DNA from: Streptococcus suis 10581
GTDB lineage: Bacteria > Bacillota > Bacilli > Lactobacillales > Streptococcaceae
Assembly: GCA_000440235.1 (NCBI GenBank)
Contig: ALKQ01000044.1
Location: forward strand, 1 to 64,000
Direction of reading: 5' to 3'
Length of the DNA stretch: 64,000 nt
The position numbers and the translations under genes were made by a program. The notes below the pieces were generated by a model. It was not told where the DNA came from. It saw only the letters and a program-made list of their open reading frames with translations, and did no database searches. How positions within the stretch are numbered: position 1 is the first letter of the stretch; each line of letters starts with the position of its first letter. Below, piece by piece: positions 1 to 8,599 of this stretch.

Positions 1-4
1 CCTG

Positions 5-108
5 ATACTCAATGAAAATCAAAAGTCGCCTTGGAAACGACGGCGAAGATTGAGTAGGAGTTCTTCAAGGCAAGTTGACAACGGATCTTTTTGATTTTCG
101 AAGAGTAT
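5..108. repeat. Streptococcal hairpin repeat, copy 1
   Basis: About 104 bp bounded by inverted ends: ATACTC-aatg-AAAATC on the left and GATTTT-cgaa-GAGTAT on the right. The inner part shares the block ggcaag-ttgacaacggat with the copy at 17270-17373. The ends resemble the interspersed RUP-like repeats common in streptococci; that link is from memory of the family. It lies downstream of the DUF1349 gene and encodes nothing visible. Confidence 0.75.
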
Positions 109-151
109 GAGTTTCAACTATTTTTCTGTTACTACTTACCTAAAACTCTTA

Positions 152-766
152 CTATATTTCATCTGGCTCTTGGCCATCATGGGCCTGCCATTTACAGTCG
201 CTCAATTCCATATTGGTAAAGCGAGCTGTAAAACTGGAGTTTTCTGGTGAACAGGCATATAGCCCAAAAGCTATTTTCCCCGCCCCTTGATGAAAATGGC
301 AAACCCGCATTTGTTTGAAGTGGATACCATCTTCGGAATTTTCAAAACAGTAATCAGCTCCCCTGCGACTGAGCCTAAACCACATGGATTTGATTTGTGA
401 ACTGATTTCAGTAGTTGCCCAGTCAGAAAAGCCGTGATTAGTCACCACACTTCCCAAGTGTTGGAAGTCATCATTTTCATACTCTATCGAACACTTTAGC
501 CAATTCTCCGAATCTTGATAAAGGACAATTCCACACTGGTCAAATCGAGTATGACTACCCGCAAAATCCGTCTTCACAGTAAAGGAAAAATAGTCCTCCT
601 CTGTCTCCATCTGTAAGACAGGAGCATTGTCATTCACAAAATGGTAATAGGTCTTCTGCCACAAATCCGTCTGGGGATGGGTGGTAATGGTAATTTCTTC
701 GTCTGTAATAGTGAATTGTCTCGGTGGACGGGTCCACACTAAATCCTTGACTGTAAATTCTTTCAT
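152..766 (-). CDS. DUF1349 family protein
   Basis: A 204-residue soluble protein without signal peptide or membrane segment. Its spread of aromatic residues and the pattern of beta strands (for example WFRLSRRGADYCFENSEDG) match the DUF1349 concanavalin-like family, whose members are thought to bind carbohydrate; no activity is established. It is the last gene of a five-gene minus-strand operon. Its ATG shares bases with the TAA stop of the upstream UPF0340 gene (TAATG), so translation is probably coupled. The link to the vitamin B6 genes upstream is positional only. Confidence 0.8.
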   Translation of the reverse strand: MKEFTVKDLVWTRPPRQFTITDEEITITTHPQTDLWQKTYYHFVNDNAPVLQMETEEDYFSFTVKTDFAGSHTRFDQCGIVLYQDSENWLKCSIEYENDDFQHLGSVVTNHGFSDWATTEISSQIKSMWFRLSRRGADYCFENSEDGIHFKQMRVCHFHQGAGKIAFGLYACSPENSSFTARFTNMELSDCKWQAHDGQEPDEI

Positions 767-1332
767 TATGAACCTTTCCGTATGGTATCTTCCTGATATG
801 CTGCACGAGCTCCGCCGATTAGTTTTGGTCGGCTGGCAAGAGCAGTGACATGGGCCTGTCCGATCTCACGCAAACTTGGTCTGAGCGGCACTTGGACGTG
901 CTTGATGTGCATGCCGATAGCTGTGTCGCCGATATCTACACCAGCCTGAGCGGTGATAAACTCGACTTCCACCGGGTCCTTCATATACTTGAAGGCCGCC
1001 AACTGACCGGAGCCACCTGCATGAAGGGTGGGTAAGACATTGACAATTTCCAGTTCTTTCTGAATAGCCAATTCACGCTCCACCACCAAGGCACGATTGA
1101 GGTGTTCACAACCTTGGACAGCTAGATAAATACCTTTTGGCTCCAGGATTTCCAAGATGGTTTCAACAACCACCTCACCGACTTCCAGACTGGAATTTTT
1201 CCCGATATGCCCACCAATGACCTCACTAGAAGACAAACCAAGAACAAATATCTGACCCTTTTGAAGATTGCTGAGTTCTAGGACTTCTTGCACAACTTGC
1301 TTAGTTTGGTCTTTAATTTCCTTTAATGACAT
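766..1332 (-). CDS. UPF0340 / TIGR01440 family protein
   Basis: A 188-residue protein of the YwlG-like UPF0340 family, of usual length. Family features seen are the N-terminal helix region, the stretch [20 protein letters not shown] at about residues 30-46, and the C-terminal [12 protein letters not shown] block. Members are dimeric proteins of unknown biochemical role. The start overlaps the end of the ECF S-component gene by 20 nt, and its stop overlaps the DUF1349 start, so it is translated within the truA-pdxK operon. That conserved context suggests a housekeeping role, but no function can be stated. Confidence 0.88.
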   Translation of the reverse strand: MSLKEIKDQTKQVVQEVLELSNLQKGQIFVLGLSSSEVIGGHIGKNSSLEVGEVVVETILEILEPKGIYLAVQGCEHLNRALVVERELAIQKELEIVNVLPTLHAGGSGQLAAFKYMKDPVEVEFITAQAGVDIGDTAIGMHIKHVQVPLRPSLREIGQAHVTALASRPKLIGGARAAYQEDTIRKGS

Positions 1333-1798
1333 GATTTACTGCACCAATTCTTTCTATTGCCTGAGCCAAGATGTAACCAACTACCAAGCCAACTGTGTTT
1401 TGCAAGGTATTACTCATCAGACTTGTAACCGCGTCAGCTACGTTATACATGAAACTAGACGCCACAAAATAGCCACCAATCATGGAAAGACTGGCTAAAA
1501 TCACACCAAGTAATCGTTTCTTACCTGTCCAACCCGCAAAGTAACCTTGAGCCCCGTGGAATACTAGACTAAAGAATGCCCACTGGGGATAGCCCAACAA
1601 GAAGTCAATCAATAGCCCTGCCAAACCGCCGACAATCGCTCCCTCTTTCTTGCCCAAGTAAAAGGCGGTAAAGAAGACTCCCACATCCAAGAATGTGACA
1701 AAACCTGTCGGTGTCGGCACGTGAACAAAGGCCAAAACCAAACTCAAGGCTGTTAAAATAGCGAGCAAGACCAATTCTTGCGTTTGTTTATTTCTCAT
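1313..1798 (-). CDS. ECF transporter S component, probably for pyridoxine
   Basis: A 161-residue integral membrane protein with about five hydrophobic segments, starting at residues 8-26. It has the small size and glycine-rich helices ([17 protein letters not shown]) of substrate-binding S components of energy-coupling factor transporters. It overlaps the pyridoxal kinase gene by 11 nt, so the substrate is most likely a B6 vitamer (PdxU-like); hydroxymethylpyrimidine is the main alternative. No EcfA/EcfT genes adjoin it, so it would use the shared energising module encoded elsewhere. The substrate is inferred from the neighbour only. Confidence 0.8.
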   Translation of the reverse strand: MRNKQTQELVLLAILTALSLVLAFVHVPTPTGFVTFLDVGVFFTAFYLGKKEGAIVGGLAGLLIDFLLGYPQWAFFSLVFHGAQGYFAGWTGKKRLLGVILASLSMIGGYFVASSFMYNVADAVTSLMSNTLQNTVGLVVGYILAQAIERIGAVNHVIKGN

Positions 1799-2549
1799 AT
1801 TGAATCACCCCATAATCATCTGATTTTTCAATCGCCGCATGGACAAAATCCTTGGACAGTCTGACCGCCTCCAAAGGCTCTTGACCCAGCAAAAGCTGAC
1901 TGGCAATGCTGGACGCAAAGGTACAGCCTGCCCCTACATTATTTTCTGACAACAGAGGCGACTGGAGCACCACCACTTCCTGACCATCGTAGAAAACATC
2001 GATCGCCTCTGAGCCACCCAGGCGATTGCCACCCTTGATAACCACTGATTTAGCTCCCAAGTCATACAAGGCCACTGCCGCCTGCTTCATCTCCTCCACC
2101 GTTTTGATGTCTTTTTGGAGCAATAGCTGAGCTTCTGCCAGATTTGGCGTGATCATGCTGACATAGGGAAGGAATTTCAAGAGTTCATCTCGCAACTGGC
2201 TGACCTCAGTATCATGCGTTTCCTTGCAGACCAAGACTGGGTCCAAGACCACAGGAATCTCCTGGTGAGCCTTGACAAACGCCAAAGCCTGCTCTGCTAT
2301 TTCCACCGTGGGAAGCAAGCCAATCTTAATCGCAGAAAAGGGTACATCCTTCAAACTAGCCAGTTGCTGGGCAAACACCGCCGCATCCGTCGGAATGACC
2401 TCAAAACCTTTTTCCGTCATAGCTGTCAAGCAGGTCACCGCCACAAACCCATGCAGCTTGTGGACAGCGTAGGTCGTCAGATCCGCATGGAGACCGCCAC
2501 CGCTGAAAATATCGTTGCCCGAAAGCGCCAAAATATACTTAGTCTTCAT
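1788..2549 (-). CDS. pdxK: Pyridoxal kinase, ThiD-like two-cysteine type
   Basis: A 253-residue ribokinase-fold enzyme predicted to phosphorylate pyridoxal for PLP salvage. It resembles HMP kinase (ThiD) in overall sequence, with [10 protein letters not shown] near the N-terminus. However, it has Cys108 in the lid loop (DPVLVCKET) and Cys209 in the anion-hole motif (NNVGAGCTF). In the CC-type pyridoxal kinases described in Firmicutes, these two cysteines trap the substrate aldehyde as a hemithioacetal; classical ThiD has Asp at the second position (GTGD). It overlaps truA by 11 nt and the S-component gene by 11 nt. HMP kinase activity as a side function cannot be excluded. Confidence 0.85.
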   Translation of the reverse strand: MKTKYILALSGNDIFSGGGLHADLTTYAVHKLHGFVAVTCLTAMTEKGFEVIPTDAAVFAQQLASLKDVPFSAIKIGLLPTVEIAEQALAFVKAHQEIPVVLDPVLVCKETHDTEVSQLRDELLKFLPYVSMITPNLAEAQLLLQKDIKTVEEMKQAAVALYDLGAKSVVIKGGNRLGGSEAIDVFYDGQEVVVLQSPLLSENNVGAGCTFASSIASQLLLGQEPLEAVRLSKDFVHAAIEKSDDYGVIQYEK

Positions 2550-3288
2550 AAATAATCTCCTTTAGATAGAGGCCGTTGCCTGCCGCAGTTGGACCCGCCA
2601 AGCCACGATCCTTTTCTGCTAAAATCCGCTTGATCTGCCCAACAGGCATGCGACCATTACCAATTTTCAGCAGGGTTCCAACCATATTCCGCACCTGCTT
2701 GTACAAAAAACCGTTGCCTGAAAAGGTAAAAATCAAAAACTGCCGCCGCTGGTCGTACTCCATTGTCGCCGCCGTAATGGTCCGCACCTTGTCCTCCACC
2801 GAGGTCCCCGAAGCTGTAAAGCCTGTAAAATCATGGGTCCCCACCAAGTCTTGAATGGCTTCTTCTATCAAGCTCAAGTCCAAATCATAGGGATAAAAGG
2901 TCGCATAGTGGCGCATCATGGGATTCTTAGGCCGCCCAATATCCACCAAAAACTCATAGGTCTTGCTGTGCTTGGCATAGCGGCAATGAAAATCATCCGC
3001 TACCTGCTCCACACTGACCACATCAATATCCTCAGGGGTTTGGGTATCCAGGGAAAAGCGGAGCTTCTCAGCATCTCGACTGCCAGCCAAGTCAAAGTGT
3101 ATAACCTGACCGTAAGCGTGGACCCCCGCATCTGTCCGACCTGCTCCATGAACGGTTACTGGCTGGCCGCTATTCAATCTTACTAACGTTTTTTCGATTT
3201 CTTCCTGAACGGTACGGGCATGGGGCTGGCGTTGGAAACCAGAAAAGTCATGGCCGTCGTAGGAAATAATTGCCTTATATCGTGTCAT
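2539..3288 (-). CDS. truA: tRNA pseudouridine(38-40) synthase
   Basis: TruA converts uridines 38-40 of the tRNA anticodon stem to pseudouridine. The catalytic Asp53 lies in [14 protein letters not shown], and the N-terminal [15 protein letters not shown] motif is typical. I chose the ATG at 3288 ([12 protein letters not shown], 249 residues), which gives the family length; the frame stays open 12 codons upstream but adds no conserved sequence. No strong ribosome binding site precedes this ATG. It is the first gene of the overlapping operon truA-pdxK-S component-UPF0340-DUF1349, an order I recall from pneumococcus. Confidence 0.95.
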   Translation of the reverse strand: MTRYKAIISYDGHDFSGFQRQPHARTVQEEIEKTLVRLNSGQPVTVHGAGRTDAGVHAYGQVIHFDLAGSRDAEKLRFSLDTQTPEDIDVVSVEQVADDFHCRYAKHSKTYEFLVDIGRPKNPMMRHYATFYPYDLDLSLIEEAIQDLVGTHDFTGFTASGTSVEDKVRTITAATMEYDQRRQFLIFTFSGNGFLYKQVRNMVGTLLKIGNGRMPVGQIKRILAEKDRGLAGPTAAGNGLYLKEIIYED

Positions 3289-3371
3289 GTTCTGATTGTA
3301 GCACAAGCAAACTTGCAAATACAAGCCTATAAAACAAAAACTGTACTAGCACAGATGGACCACTTCTAAGT

Positions 3372-3400
3372 TTGACAGCTTTCATAAAAAGAATTATAAT
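3372..3400 (+). promoter_or_regulatory. perR promoter
   Basis: TTGACA at 3372-3377 and TATAAT at 3395-3400 are separated by 17 nt, a consensus sigma-A promoter reading towards perR. Confidence 0.8.
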
Positions 3401-3413
3401 GAAGAAAAGTAAA

Positions 3414-3428
3414 TTAGAATTATTCTTG
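3414..3428. promoter_or_regulatory. Probable PerR box in perR leader
   Basis: TTAGAATTATTCTTG matches the PerR box TTAnAATnATTnTAA except in the last two bases. It lies just downstream of the perR -10 element, which suggests autoregulation. Confidence 0.65.
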
Positions 3429-3447
3429 AAAAGAACAGGAGGCACGA

Positions 3448-3915
3448 ATGGAACTACACTCTCACCTTAACGCAAAAAACCAAACTGCCTTTGAGCATGT
3501 TATTCAACACTTAAAGGAAAAAGGTATTCGCATTACAGAAACACGTAAGGCTGTTGTAGCCTATATCATTGATAGCGACGATCACCCAAGTGCTGAAATG
3601 ATATACAAAGACCTCCTGCCCAACTATCCTAACATGAGTTTGGCAACTGTCTATAACAATCTCAAAGTGCTCTTAGAAGAAGGATTTGTCACTGAACTCA
3701 AGCGTACCAATGATACGACAACCTATTATGATTTCATGGGGCACGAGCACCTCAATGTTATTTGTGAAGTCTGTGGAAAAATCACTGATTTCATGGATGT
3801 AGAAATCCCGAGCTTGAAGAAGGAAGCTCATACCCAAACTGGTTACAAAATTACAAAAGAGGTACTATCCATCTACGGCATTTGTCCTGATTGTCAACTA
3901 AATAAAGAGTCTTAG
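3448..3915 (+). CDS. perR: Fur-family peroxide regulator PerR
   Basis: A 155-residue metal-dependent repressor. The N-terminal winged helix spans about residues 15-85, with recognition region SLATVYNNLKVLLEEG. The C-terminal dimerisation domain has the GHEHLNVICEVCGK block and two CxxC pairs (CEVCG and CPDC) for structural zinc. The sequence contains the HEHLNVI histidines expected of PerR. Assignment to PerR rather than Fur or Zur rests on PerR boxes in its own promoter and upstream of pmtA, the next gene. An AGGAGG site precedes the ATG. A terminator follows, so perR and pmtA are separate transcription units. Confidence 0.9.
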   Translation: MELHSHLNAKNQTAFEHVIQHLKEKGIRITETRKAVVAYIIDSDDHPSAEMIYKDLLPNYPNMSLATVYNNLKVLLEEGFVTELKRTNDTTTYYDFMGHEHLNVICEVCGKITDFMDVEIPSLKKEAHTQTGYKITKEVLSIYGICPDCQLNKES

Positions 3916-3940
3916 AAAGCAACCAGTAGTTGCTTTTTTG
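3916..3940 (+). terminator. perR terminator
   Basis: AAAGCAAC and GTTGCTTT form a hairpin with a 5-nt loop (CAGTA), followed by a T-run. Confidence 0.8.
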
Positions 3941-3971
3941 CTTTCTCTTTGAATTGTCTGAACTTTATTAT

Positions 3972-4020
3972 TTAGAATTATTCTAAAAAGACTTGACTTT
4001 CTATTTAGAACTGTTATAAT
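3972..4020 (+). promoter_or_regulatory. pmtA promoter with upstream PerR box
   Basis: TTAGAATTATTCTAA at 3972-3986 is a perfect palindromic PerR box. It sits directly upstream of TTGACT (3993-3998) and TATAAT (4015-4020), which are 16 nt apart. Confidence 0.85.
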
Positions 4021-4033
4021 CAACTTAGGTAAA

Positions 4034-4048
4034 TGATAATTATTCTAA
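4034..4048. promoter_or_regulatory. Second PerR box, downstream of pmtA promoter
   Basis: TGATAATTATTCTAA matches the PerR box with one mismatch. It lies between the -10 element and the pmtA ribosome binding site, so two boxes bracket the promoter. Confidence 0.75.
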
Positions 4049-4065
4049 ATAAAGGAACTAAAACT

Positions 4066-5934
4066 ATGACACTCGTAACCAACCTCAAACAACACAGCCA
4101 CATCATCACAACCGCTCTCTGCTTGGCGCTCATTCTAATAGGTATCCTTCTGTTTCAGACTGGACAAGGATGGGCACCCATCCTCTTCATTTCAGCCTTT
4201 ATCATCGGGGGCTACCAGTCAGCCAAGGAAGGCATTTCTGAGCTGATTTTCGACAAGCACCTGTCTGTCGACCTCCTCATGATTTTGGCTGCTATCGGCT
4301 CCGGTCTAATTGGCTACTGGATGGAAGGGGCCCTACTCATCTTCATCTTCTCCCTTTCTTCTACTCTGGAAGAATTAGCCATGGAAAAAAGCAAGAATGC
4401 AATTGCCGCTTTAATGAATATGACGCCTCCAACAGCTCGCAAAATCGAGGAGAATGGTGACATTACTGTCTTAGACACCGCAGCCATCCGCATTGGCGAC
4501 CTCCTGCAAGTCCGCAAGGGTGACACGGTCCCACTGGATGCCACCCTCATCAGTCCGCAATCCATCTTTGACGAATCCATGATTACAGGCGAGCCTCTTC
4601 CTGCGGAAAAAACGGCTGGTGCGGCTGTTATCGGCGGCACCATCAACCAAGGGCCAACGGTTACCGTTCAAGTTACAGCTGAGAAAGGCGATGCCCTATT
4701 TGATAAAATCGTCCAAATGGTCGAAAATGCCCAAGAATCCAAATCAAAAACAGCGACTTTCATTGAAAATATGGAAGATACCTATGTCAAGGTTGTTTTG
4801 GTGGTAGTACCGCTCTTCATTCTCTTTGCCCATTTTGCACTGGGCTGGGACTGGTTAACTGCCTTCTACCGTGGCATGATTCTCTTGACCATCGCTTCTC
4901 CTTGTGCCCTCGTAGCTTCTTCTTCACCCGCAACACTTTCTGCCATCAGCCGTGCGGCACGTAAGGGCATGATTATCAAGGGCGGTGACATTGCGGACAA
5001 TATCGCCAACTTAGAAGCCATCGTCTTTGACAAGACGGGCACCCTAACCATTGGTAAACCTGAAGTTGTAGGTGCGACCTATCTTGGCGATGAGGAGCTT
5101 ATCAAGCAGGTTGTTCAAGCAGTTGAAAAACAATCTAGCCACCCAATCGCCCAGGCTCTCATGACCTATACGGCTGACAGCTCTGCCATTGCCCTCCAAA
5201 GCCTAGAAGACGTGACCGGAAAAGGCTTAGTGGCGAGATATGAGGGCGACAGCTGGAAAATCGGTAAGGCGGGATTTGTGGTGGATAGCTTGGTTAGTCC
5301 CCTATCTGCGGACTTAGTTGCACAGATCGATGAGGCGGAAAGCACTGGGAAAACTCTGGTCTATGTCAGCCAAAATGATGTGCTGGCGGCGATTTTCATG
5401 GTGGAAGATAGTTTGAAACCTGAGAGCAAGCAACTTATTGCACAGTTGAAAGAAATGGGGGTGACACCCATTCTCTTAACGGGCGACCAAGAAAAGACGG
5501 CTCGTTATGTGGCGAGTCAGGTCGGCATTGATCGGGTCATTGCCAACTGTCTGCCGACGGATAAGGCTGCTGTTATCCAAGAACTGCAAACCGAGTTTGC
5601 GTCTGTCGGTATGGTGGGGGACGGTATCAACGATGCTCCTGCCCTTGCTCAAGCCAATGTCAGCTATGCTATGGGAAGCGGAACGGACATCGCTATGGAG
5701 TCAGCTGACATCGTACTCATGGAAGACCTGACGAGAATTCCTTACTCCATTCGTCTCTCTAAGAAAATGCGGGGCATCATCAAGCAAAACATTATCTTTG
5801 CCCTGTCTGTCATTGCCCTTCTTATCATCTCCAACCTCTTCCAGTCTATCAACCTCCCACTCGGTGTGGTGGGCCACGAAGGATCAACGATTTTGGTGAT
5901 TTTGAATGGGTTAAGACTCTTGTATTTTAAATAG
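4066..5934 (+). CDS. pmtA: PerR-regulated P1B-4 metal efflux ATPase
   Basis: A 622-residue P-type ATPase predicted to export Fe(II), perhaps also Co(II). It has the phosphorylation site DKTGTLT, the TGE actuator motif (MITGEPLP), GDGINDAP, the metal-binding SPC in the transmembrane CPx-type position (IASPCALVA), and HEGST in the last helix. SPC plus HEG(S/T) defines the P1B-4 group containing PmtA and PfeT. No N-terminal metal-binding domain is present. I chose ATG 4066 with AAAGGA upstream; the longer frame from 4033 would run over the second PerR box. The two PerR boxes tie it to peroxide and iron stress. Confidence 0.93.
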   Translation: MTLVTNLKQHSHIITTALCLALILIGILLFQTGQGWAPILFISAFIIGGYQSAKEGISELIFDKHLSVDLLMILAAIGSGLIGYWMEGALLIFIFSLSSTLEELAMEKSKNAIAALMNMTPPTARKIEENGDITVLDTAAIRIGDLLQVRKGDTVPLDATLISPQSIFDESMITGEPLPAEKTAGAAVIGGTINQGPTVTVQVTAEKGDALFDKIVQMVENAQESKSKTATFIENMEDTYVKVVLVVVPLFILFAHFALGWDWLTAFYRGMILLTIASPCALVASSSPATLSAISRAARKGMIIKGGDIADNIANLEAIVFDKTGTLTIGKPEVVGATYLGDEELIKQVVQAVEKQSSHPIAQALMTYTADSSAIALQSLEDVTGKGLVARYEGDSWKIGKAGFVVDSLVSPLSADLVAQIDEAESTGKTLVYVSQNDVLAAIFMVEDSLKPESKQLIAQLKEMGVTPILLTGDQEKTARYVASQVGIDRVIANCLPTDKAAVIQELQTEFASVGMVGDGINDAPALAQANVSYAMGSGTDIAMESADIVLMEDLTRIPYSIRLSKKMRGIIKQNIIFALSVIALLIISNLFQSINLPLGVVGHEGSTILVILNGLRLLYFK

Positions 5935-5941
5935 CATAAAG

Positions 5942-5966
5942 CCGCCAAGCGATTGGCGGTTTTCTT
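5942..5966 (+). terminator. pmtA terminator
   Basis: CCGCCAA and TTGGCGG pair around a 4-nt loop, followed by TTTTCTT. Confidence 0.85.
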
Positions 5967-5989
5967 ATTATTCTTTTTTAAAAAAACGC

Positions 5990-6018
5990 TTGCATTTCAG
6001 AAATTATTGTTTTATAAT
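5990..6018 (+). promoter_or_regulatory. Promoter of the DUF2975 operon
   Basis: TTGCAT (5990-5995) and TATAAT (6013-6018) are 17 nt apart, about 50 nt upstream of the first DUF2975 gene. Confidence 0.7.
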
Positions 6019-6052
6019 AATTTTAAAGATAATATTATCATAAAACAATAAT
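6003..6052. promoter_or_regulatory. Long inverted repeat, candidate operator
   Basis: A 19-bp arm at 6003-6021 and its near-perfect reverse complement at 6034-6052 (one mismatch) flank a 12-bp spacer. The left arm covers the -10 box. The HTH protein encoded two genes downstream is the natural candidate to bind it. Confidence 0.55.
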
Positions 6053-6067
6053 AATCGGAGGTTTGCT

Positions 6068-6592
6068 ATGAAAACCAATCTACTCAAAATAACTGGCATT
6101 GTGGCTGCTTGTGTTCGCTATTTCTTCTATTTCATGATTGCTCTCTATGCCTTCATTACCTTGGTAGGTCTTGGAGGCCACTCCTTTGTGATAGACTCTT
6201 GGGAATACACCTTTAACAAACCCATTGACCAGATTAACATCTGGCTCATTCTATTAACGACTGGATTGATCTTAATTGTCTTGGCGGCACTCAGTCATAT
6301 TGCCCACCTGATCCAAAAGCTATGTAAGCTACTTCTGGAAGAAGATTATTTCGCCTCATCTAGCCTAGCACTCTATCAGAAACTCTTGGTCAGTTTACTA
6401 ATTTTGACTGCTGGTCAATTTTGCCTAACCACTTTGTTTTTCCTGACACATGCTACTAATCCAAACACCTTCCTCAATCTTCGCTGGTCAGACTTTATCC
6501 TCAATGCCCTCTTCCTCTTCGCAACTTATTTTGTCTGGACCTTAGTACAAAAGGGGCAACAACTTGAAACCGAGAACAGCGAGTTTATCTGA
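6068..6592 (+). CDS. DUF2975 membrane protein
   Basis: A 174-residue protein with four predicted transmembrane helices, near residues 15-40, 55-80, 105-130 and 140-162. It matches the DUF2975 family, which is regularly paired with a YozG-type HTH protein, as here. The short cytoplasmic tail ends QKGQQLETENSEFI, a conserved feature repeated in its paralogue at 6811. A good GGAGG site precedes the ATG. Function is unknown; such pairs resemble small membrane-sensor and regulator modules. The stop codon is followed after one nucleotide by the regulator's ATG. Confidence 0.85.
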   Translation: MKTNLLKITGIVAACVRYFFYFMIALYAFITLVGLGGHSFVIDSWEYTFNKPIDQINIWLILLTTGLILIVLAALSHIAHLIQKLCKLLLEEDYFASSSLALYQKLLVSLLILTAGQFCLTTLFFLTHATNPNTFLNLRWSDFILNALFLFATYFVWTLVQKGQQLETENSEFI

Positions 6593-6593
6593 T

Positions 6594-6809
6594 ATGGAAA
6601 TGATTCGCGTAAACCTAGACAAGGTCCTCAAAGATCGACAAATGACTTCCAAGGACTTGGCGGAGCAAGTCGGCATTACCGAAGCCAACCTGTCCATTCT
6701 CAAGACAGGCAAGGCAAAAGGCATTCGTTTTAATACCTTGATGAGCATCTGCCGCATCCTAGACTGCCAACCAGGAGATATTTTGGAATATGTGAGGGAG
6801 GGGGAATAG
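6594..6809 (+). CDS. YozG-like XRE-family regulator
   Basis: A 71-residue, HTH-only DNA-binding protein. The helix-turn-helix core is DLAEQVGITEANLSILKTGK, a hallmark of the YozG/Cro-CI small regulators that accompany DUF2975 proteins. The ATG at 6594 follows the previous stop by one base; another in-frame ATG at 6600 is possible. The frame is also open upstream inside the DUF2975 gene but lacks conserved sequence there. It sits between two DUF2975 genes and probably acts on the long inverted repeat at 6003-6052. Confidence 0.85.
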   Translation: MEMIRVNLDKVLKDRQMTSKDLAEQVGITEANLSILKTGKAKGIRFNTLMSICRILDCQPGDILEYVREGE

Positions 6810-6810
6810 C

Positions 6811-7317
6811 ATGAACAAAAAGATATTTTTCAACATCGTCATACAGTTGCTAACGTTTATTCGTTATGGATTGATTGCCTTAACGGGACTGATAATGTTG
6901 GCACTTCTTATTCTACTTATAGGCGGGAAACCTATTCAAAATAGTCTACAATTAGATGTCCCCTTGCCTATCATTGTTATTATTCTAATCATAAGTATCC
7001 TATTGGTAGCCTGCTTTATCTACATGGCCACCATACTCAAAAAATTGCTCATCAACTTTCAAACAGGAACTATTTTCTCAACTGAAAATGTAGTCTATAC
7101 AAAGATAATTTTAGGAACCTTAATCGTATGGACGAGCATACAATTTGCAAGTGCTTTTTTCCTATCTTACCTAGATTTAAAGAATGTAAGTGATTTATAT
7201 GATTTTTCACTTAGTGACTACTTCATAAATGGTGTGCTGATTATTATTGCACTACTAGCAAAGATGGTGTTGGAAAAAGGTGTGCTTTTACAAGCTGAAA
7301 ATGATGAAATTATATAA
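6811..7317 (+). CDS. DUF2975 membrane protein, second copy
   Basis: A 168-residue protein with four hydrophobic helices and the same C-terminal signature as the copy at 6068 (EKGVLLQAENDEII against QKGQQLETENSEFI), so the two are diverged tandem paralogues. It starts one base after the stop of the HTH gene, with GGAGGG-type purines upstream inside that gene. Its base composition is more AT-rich than the first copy. The module order membrane protein, regulator, membrane protein is unusual, since these pairs normally come as two genes. Confidence 0.82.
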   Translation: MNKKIFFNIVIQLLTFIRYGLIALTGLIMLALLILLIGGKPIQNSLQLDVPLPIIVIILIISILLVACFIYMATILKKLLINFQTGTIFSTENVVYTKIILGTLIVWTSIQFASAFFLSYLDLKNVSDLYDFSLSDYFINGVLIIIALLAKMVLEKGVLLQAENDEII

Positions 7318-7325
7318 AGGAGCCC

Positions 7326-7799
7326 ATGATGAAAAAGTATATTTCCCTCATTGCACTCTGCATGATGATACCTTGCTTAAGTGCTTGTCACTCTGTCATT
7401 TCAGAAGTGAATAAAGAAATGCAAAACGAGCTAACAGCGGATTCCATCGAAACAGAAAAAGCTCTAAAAGCAGACGAACGTCTGGCTAAGATTGAGAACT
7501 TTCAGCAAATTGTCGAAATCACCGCATCCAAAGGAGAATTCTCTCTCGAATCTCCTTTCTCTGGCAAAATCTATCTAATGGCAACAAAAGAAAATCTCGA
7601 GAAACTCTCAAAAGAAGAGTTTACTCTGAATGAAGAGAACTTCTCAACTATCGATGCTGGTAGTAGCAGCGATTTTAATATCCGCTACAAACATCAAACT
7701 TACTTCACTATTCAAAGCTTGTCCGTGCAAAATCTGGAGGATTTCGAATACACCAAATCCTCTTCCACTTCTGCTATTCTTGTCTTCTATCCAGACTAG
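7326..7799 (+). CDS. Putative lipoprotein of unknown function
   Basis: A 157-residue protein with a type II signal peptide: MMKK, a hydrophobic core, then lipobox LSAC with Cys21 as the lipidation site. The mature part is acidic, with no recognised domain. Two adjacent ATGs (7326 and 7329) both follow AAAGGAGCC. It starts eight bases after the second DUF2975 gene and ends at a bidirectional terminator, so it belongs to that operon. Its surface location suggests it could supply the signal sensed by the membrane proteins, but this is speculation. Confidence 0.75.
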   Translation: MMKKYISLIALCMMIPCLSACHSVISEVNKEMQNELTADSIETEKALKADERLAKIENFQQIVEITASKGEFSLESPFSGKIYLMATKENLEKLSKEEFTLNEENFSTIDAGSSSDFNIRYKHQTYFTIQSLSVQNLEDFEYTKSSSTSAILVFYPD

Positions 7800-7800
7800 C

Positions 7801-7839
7801 AAAAATTCCTCGATTCAAAAGAACCGAGGAATTTTTTTA
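7801..7839. terminator. Bidirectional terminator
   Basis: AAAAATTCCTCG and CGAGGAATTTTT pair around a short loop, with A-run and T-run flanks. It serves the DUF2975 operon on the plus strand and the amino-acid permease gene on the minus strand. Confidence 0.85.
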
Positions 7840-8508
7840 ATACGTCGCCAAGCGTTTTTCCAGCTTGAGCTGACCGAAGGCGTAGAGAGTGCAGATAGCC
7901 CAGTAAATCAAGGCTACACAGATATAAACCGTCATATAATCCGACTTGGCTCCGCCGACTATTTTTGCCTTATTGAAAATCTCTGGTACCGTAATCATAG
8001 CGGTCAAGGACGTACTTTTGACCATATCTAAGAGAACATTGCTCAGCGGTGGAAGGGCAATCCGAAAGGCTTGGGGAATAATGATTTTTCTGTAAATCAC
8101 ATTGGTCCGCAAGCCCAGGGAACGCGCCGCCTCCCATTGTCCCTTGTCAATTGCTGAAAGTGATGCACGAATAATTTCAGAAATGTAGGCACTGGACATG
8201 GAGGTAAAGGCGATAATAGATGCGGAGATAGCATCTAGTTGTAGCCCCATGAAAGGCAATCCAAAATAGATGAAAAAGAGAAGGACCATGAGGGGAATGC
8301 CACGCATGAGAGAAATATGGGCCATAGCCAACCAACGCAAGGGTCCAAACTTAGACATCCGCATGAGGGCTACAAAAAATCCACAGAAAGTCCCCAAGGC
8401 AAAACCAATTAGGGATAGGGATAGAGTGTAGGGAAGTCCCTCCAAAATCTGTGGAATAGCCTCTCTTGCAATATCTGCATTAAAAACTGCCTGCCAGTTA
8501 ATATCCAT
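7837..8508 (-). CDS. Amino-acid ABC transporter permease
   Basis: A 223-residue membrane protein of the polar amino-acid permease family (HisM/GlnP type). It has about five transmembrane helices and the EAA loop EAARSLGLRTNVIYRKIIIPQA, which contacts the ATPase. The conserved LPYTLSLSLIGFALG and LMRGIPLMVLLFFIYFGLP segments fit. The substrate-binding lipoprotein gene lies 91 nt upstream. No ATP-binding gene is in this locus, so the ATPase must be encoded elsewhere or shared. Substrate unknown; cystine or another polar amino acid is likely. Confidence 0.9.
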   Translation of the reverse strand: MDINWQAVFNADIAREAIPQILEGLPYTLSLSLIGFALGTFCGFFVALMRMSKFGPLRWLAMAHISLMRGIPLMVLLFFIYFGLPFMGLQLDAISASIIAFTSMSSAYISEIIRASLSAIDKGQWEAARSLGLRTNVIYRKIIIPQAFRIALPPLSNVLLDMVKSTSLTAMITVPEIFNKAKIVGGAKSDYMTVYICVALIYWAICTLYAFGQLKLEKRLATY

Positions 8509-8599
8509 ATCTTCTCCTCTTTCCTAAAAACCAGATAGACCTTGCCAGTCTGGGACCGACAAAGTCTATACAACATACAATTTAATTTCTTACCAAGTC

